A DNA stretch of 56,191 bases from NCBI GenBank assembly GCA_040766985.1, contig JAXGPL010000017.1:1-56191 (forward strand), given 5' to 3'. This document shows positions 53,332 to 56,191 of the stretch, piece by piece. A program made the translations under genes and the position numbers. Each line of letters starts with the position of its first letter. Position 1 is the first letter of the stretch. The notes beneath the pieces were generated by a model. It was given only the letters and a program-made list of their open reading frames with translations, ran no database searches and had not been told where the DNA came from. This DNA comes from JAXGPL01 sp040766985. Its GTDB lineage: Bacteria > Bacillota > Sulfobacillia > JAUYEG01.

Positions 53332-56191
53332 CTACGGAAGCGGCCAGGGCTCCAGGGTCTCGGCCCGGTTGATACCGCCGCCGAGGAGGGCGTTGATTAC
53401 GGTTGCGGTGATCTGGCCGCCACCGCCGCCTGTCCAGGTTACGGAAACCAGACCGGATGCGTTGGTGGTGCCGCTGGTGGCGCTTAACCCGCCCACGCTC
53501 TGTTCGAGCTCCACTGCCACGTTAGGCACCGGGTTGCCGCTTGCGTCCTTGACCTCAAAGGTCAGGACGTAGCCGGCCGGGGTTGCGGGCTCGGAGGCAG
53601 CGAGTTCGATCACATATCCGACATAGGCGTCGTCGTTGTCGTCAACGCCGATGGCCACACCGGACTCCGTATCGGGCTGGACGTAGTGGATGGTCTTGCC
53701 GTCGGTGCCCCTGACGATCAGCACATCCTCGCCATCGGGAATTGCGGTGCCGTCTGCCTGGAGGCGGAATTCGCCATCACCGTTGGTCGAGTAAAGACCC
53801 GCCACATGGTCCACCAACACGGCCACGTCCACAGGGCTGGTGATCTGGTTCCCGCCGTGATCGGTCGGAACCAGCTTGAGGGCGACAGGAGTGTTGGCGG
53901 TCATGTTAAGCGAATTCGCCGCGCCACCGGAGGGAGTGGTGACCTTGACTCCGGCAACGACGCCGCCCTTGTTGATCCTGAAGGACCTGCTGGCGGTCTC
54001 CGGGCTCGCAAGACCCAGGGCCTCGGCTGTTGTCACGAATGTGCCGGACTTGGCGCCCTGGAACAGCAAGCTGATCTGGCCGTGCGAAGGATCAGCAGGG
54101 TTGTTGTGCGTCCGAAGGACGATCGTGCCGCCGGCGTAAGGCTGGATGACCGTACCGAGCTCGGCGGAGATGTTGCTCACGTTCTCTCCGCCGTTGGGGA
54201 AGCTGATTTCCACATCCCAGCCGCCGATGGCGTTGCCGGAACCGTCCTTGACGGTTGCCATGAGCACGCCGACTTCGGACCAATCCGCCTTAAGCTGCGA
54301 TATGGTTTCCCCGCCGAGAGTGGTGAATTTAAGTGTTATGTCCTCGGCCACCTGGTTGACGATGGTGAAAACTCCGCTGTCCGCGGCCAGATCCTCGGTT
54401 TCAAAGCTGAGCCGGTAGTCGTCGCCGACATATCCGTGCGGGGCAAAGGTGAACCGGGCAAGCCCGCCGCTGTCCGTCGCGGACTTGACGGCATATGTGC
54501 TCGCGGGGTCCTGCGGCGGATTAAGCGTTCCATTGATGATCGGCAAGCCCTGGTTTGCGGCGCCGACATCCTCCCAGCCGACGCTGACGTCGATACCGGG
54601 AGTCGCGACGTTGTTGCCCGCGGCGTCAACCAACTGCACCGTCACGACAGCCGTTGTGTTGGCGACCGGCAGCTTGACTGCATCGCCGGGGAGGATCTTC
54701 ATGTCCTCCGGCAGGCCGGGGACGACCCTGACCTCAAAGTAGTCCTCGGCAAGCGCGCCGCCGACAACGTCGACCTCGATCTCGTGGACGCCGGCCTTGC
54801 CCGACCCTCCGTCGGCAGCCGCGATGACCAGGGTCTCGGTATAGCTCTCGCCCGCGGCAATCGTCGTGTCCCCGATGAGCACAAGACCGACTGAGGCGAG
54901 GCTATCCCCGTCAACGAGGGCCAATTCAAGCTCAGTATCCGTCAGGCGGGTCGAAGGTCGGCCGCTTACGTCAACCAGGCTGACTCTGACTTTGGCGACG
55001 TCGGCCTCGGGGCCGGTCTCTGCTGCTGTAACCGTGCCGTCCAGGATTTCGACGTTCAGGCCGACTGCCGTTCCGGCCGTGTAGGACACGATTGACACCT
55101 GACCAGGGGTTAAGCCTTCCGCGGAAACCGTGACCACGATGGTGCCCGCTTCCCCTTGAATGGAGAACACATCCTGAGTCGACGAGCCCGACCCGGTGAA
55201 CGCGGAGAACGGTTCGACACTCCCGCCGGCGAATCTGCCGGGACCGGAAATGGCAAAGGTGAGTGTTACACTGCCGCCGGTCATTGGGGCGCCGGACTGG
55301 TCAAGGATGGTTGCGGTCACCTGCGTTTTGGTCGCGGCGTTGTTGCTGACCATCGCCGGGTCTGCCGTCACGACAATACTCGTCGGGACCTGGTCGACGG
55401 TGGATATTGTCGTGCTGGCCTTGGTCAGAAGCGGGCTTGTGAACTCAAGCGTGTCGGCGCGGTCGCCGTTGGTGGTTGAGGTAACCTCAAACACCGCGGC
55501 TCCGGCAGCCACCGTCTTTGTGGTATCGCCGAGCACGACGGCTCCATTGCTGCCATCCGGCGCATAGGCCATCGTGACCACGGCGGAGTTGTTGTTGGTG
55601 ACCCGGTTGCCGATCGCATCGACAACCTCAACTGTGATGGTGACCACTGACGCGCCGGTGGCGCCCACCTGGCTGGCCGAGGGAGTGGCCCTGAGCCTGG
55701 TCGACGCGCCGAACACCGAAACGGTGACGCTCTGGCTGATGCCGGCCGTCGATGCAGTCACGGTGTAGGTCCCGGGGAGCGCGGAGTTGAACAGCCCGGT
55801 CTGCGTCACAGTCGCGTTAGCGGGATTGCTGACCGTGAACGCGACGGGCAGGCCGTTGACCGGATCCCCTGCAGCGTCCTTGGGGACCGCATGGAACTGC
55901 ACGGCGGCGCCTGCAGGCGTGCTCGGCGTCTGGGGCGATAGATCAAGACTCGCCACAGCCCCGAACACGCTCTGCGCAAGTGTCTTACCGGTGAGGGGAT
56001 TGGCGACGTTGCGCACAAGGTGCGCAGTCATCATCCCGCAGTCGCCACGAATTGCCGGGATGCTTGCCAGGTACGAAGGGATGCCTGTGAACAAGCCCCT
56101 GGCCTCGGCTGCCGATATGGCGTTCTGCGGCCAGGTCAGCGCCGGATCCAGGGTAAGGCCGGCGGCGACAACCAGCATTTTGGCCATCTCG
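53332..56191 (-). CDS. Large SLH / Ig-like-repeat surface protein (paralogue B, N-terminus outside window)
   Basis: At least 953 residues; the frame runs off the right edge at 56191 without a start. The visible N-terminal part is the end of an SLH domain (EMAKMLVVAAGLTLD), then a degenerate SLH (WPQNAISAAEARGLFTGIPSY...RGDC), followed by Big-like units (LRATPSASQVGATGASVVTI, VTATILDQSGAPMTGGSVTL, VGWEDVGAANQGLPIINGT). It ends RAETLEPWPLP. It aligns along its whole length with paralogue A, including the HG(K/Q) and YVQP(E/D) blocks. Probably secreted and wall-bound like A. Low Cys and Lys content; no enzyme motif. Confidence 0.9.
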   Translation of the reverse strand, partial: EMAKMLVVAAGLTLDPALTWPQNAISAAEARGLFTGIPSYLASIPAIRGDCGMMTAHLVRNVANPLTGKTLAQSVFGAVASLDLSPQTPSTPAGAAVQFHAVPKDAAGDPVNGLPVAFTVSNPANATVTQTGLFNSALPGTYTVTASTAGISQSVTVSVFGASTRLRATPSASQVGATGASVVTITVEVVDAIGNRVTNNNSAVVTMAYAPDGSNGAVVLGDTTKTVAAGAAVFEVTSTTNGDRADTLEFTSPLLTKASTTISTVDQVPTSIVVTADPAMVSNNAATKTQVTATILDQSGAPMTGGSVTLTFAISGPGRFAGGSVEPFSAFTGSGSSTQDVFSIQGEAGTIVVTVSAEGLTPGQVSIVSYTAGTAVGLNVEILDGTVTAAETGPEADVAKVRVSLVDVSGRPSTRLTDTELELALVDGDSLASVGLVLIGDTTIAAGESYTETLVIAAADGGSGKAGVHEIEVDVVGGALAEDYFEVRVVPGLPEDMKILPGDAVKLPVANTTAVVTVQLVDAAGNNVATPGIDVSVGWEDVGAANQGLPIINGTLNPPQDPASTYAVKSATDSGGLARFTFAPHGYVGDDYRLSFETEDLAADSGVFTIVNQVAEDITLKFTTLGGETISQLKADWSEVGVLMATVKDGSGNAIGGWDVEISFPNGGENVSNISAELGTVIQPYAGGTIVLRTHNNPADPSHGQISLLFQGAKSGTFVTTAEALGLASPETASRSFRINKGGVVAGVKVTTPSGGAANSLNMTANTPVALKLVPTDHGGNQITSPVDVAVLVDHVAGLYSTNGDGEFRLQADGTAIPDGEDVLIVRGTDGKTIHYVQPDTESGVAIGVDDNDDAYVGYVIELAASEPATPAGYVLTFEVKDASGNPVPNVAVELEQSVGGLSATSGTTNASGLVSVTWTGGGGGQITATVINALLGGGINRAETLEPWPLP

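Overview
The window is about 56 kb of high-GC DNA in which almost every gene is on the minus strand; only a three-gene exporter operon (49.2-53.2 kb) is on the plus strand. The sporulation genes spoIIID, spoIIQ, spoIID and ywmB, the S-box and THI-box leaders, and Firmicute neighbourhoods such as ywmB-murA-spoIID, spoIIID-mbl and prfA-prmC-tsaC-ywlE point to an endospore-forming, high-GC Firmicute of the Clostridia/Moorella/Desulfotomaculum kind. GTG and TTG starts are common, usually behind a clear GGAGG-type ribosome binding site.

Layout. 0-1.6 kb: translation operon ybxF-rpsL-rpsG-fusA (fusA runs off the left edge), with its own sigma-A promoter. 1.6-6.4 kb: DUF5317 protein, membrane HD-GYP protein, a 26-residue peptide, two poorly characterised proteins and hpf. 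6.7-10.8 kb: cspA, a cluster of DnaA-box-like 9-mers, comFC, a frameshifted recD2 and a small glycosyltransferase. 10.9-18.6 kb: metK under a SAM-I riboswitch, fabZ, mbl, spoIIID, a SpoIIQ-like peptidase, spoIID, murA and ywmB. 19-26.9 kb: tagO, comEB, DUF436, a YwlE-RpiB fusion, tsaC, prmC, prfA, a badly frameshifted DUF1385 gene and rpmE. 27-32.4 kb: an N-terminally truncated HypF, a LysM/M23 peptidase, rho, a transaldolase-like aldolase and a BKACE (DUF849) enzyme.

32.9-56.2 kb is a cell-surface region. It holds a 1553-residue subtilase with three S-layer homology (SLH) domains and a tripeptidyl-peptidase-II-like catalytic domain, a lipoprotein, an acidic SLH protein and a CtpA-type protease. 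After an MFS transporter and TPP-riboswitch-controlled thiC come two long paralogous SLH/Ig-like proteins that flank a divergent MacA/MacB-like ABC exporter with a double-length adaptor. That exporter/surface-protein cassette is the best candidate here for an undescribed system; a functional link is inferred from position only.

Several otherwise normal genes (recD2, DUF1385, rho, the lipoprotein, the acidic SLH protein, ctpA) contain one or more frame changes, two of them as compensated pairs. This fits sequencing or assembly error better than gene decay, so protein ends in those genes should be read with caution.
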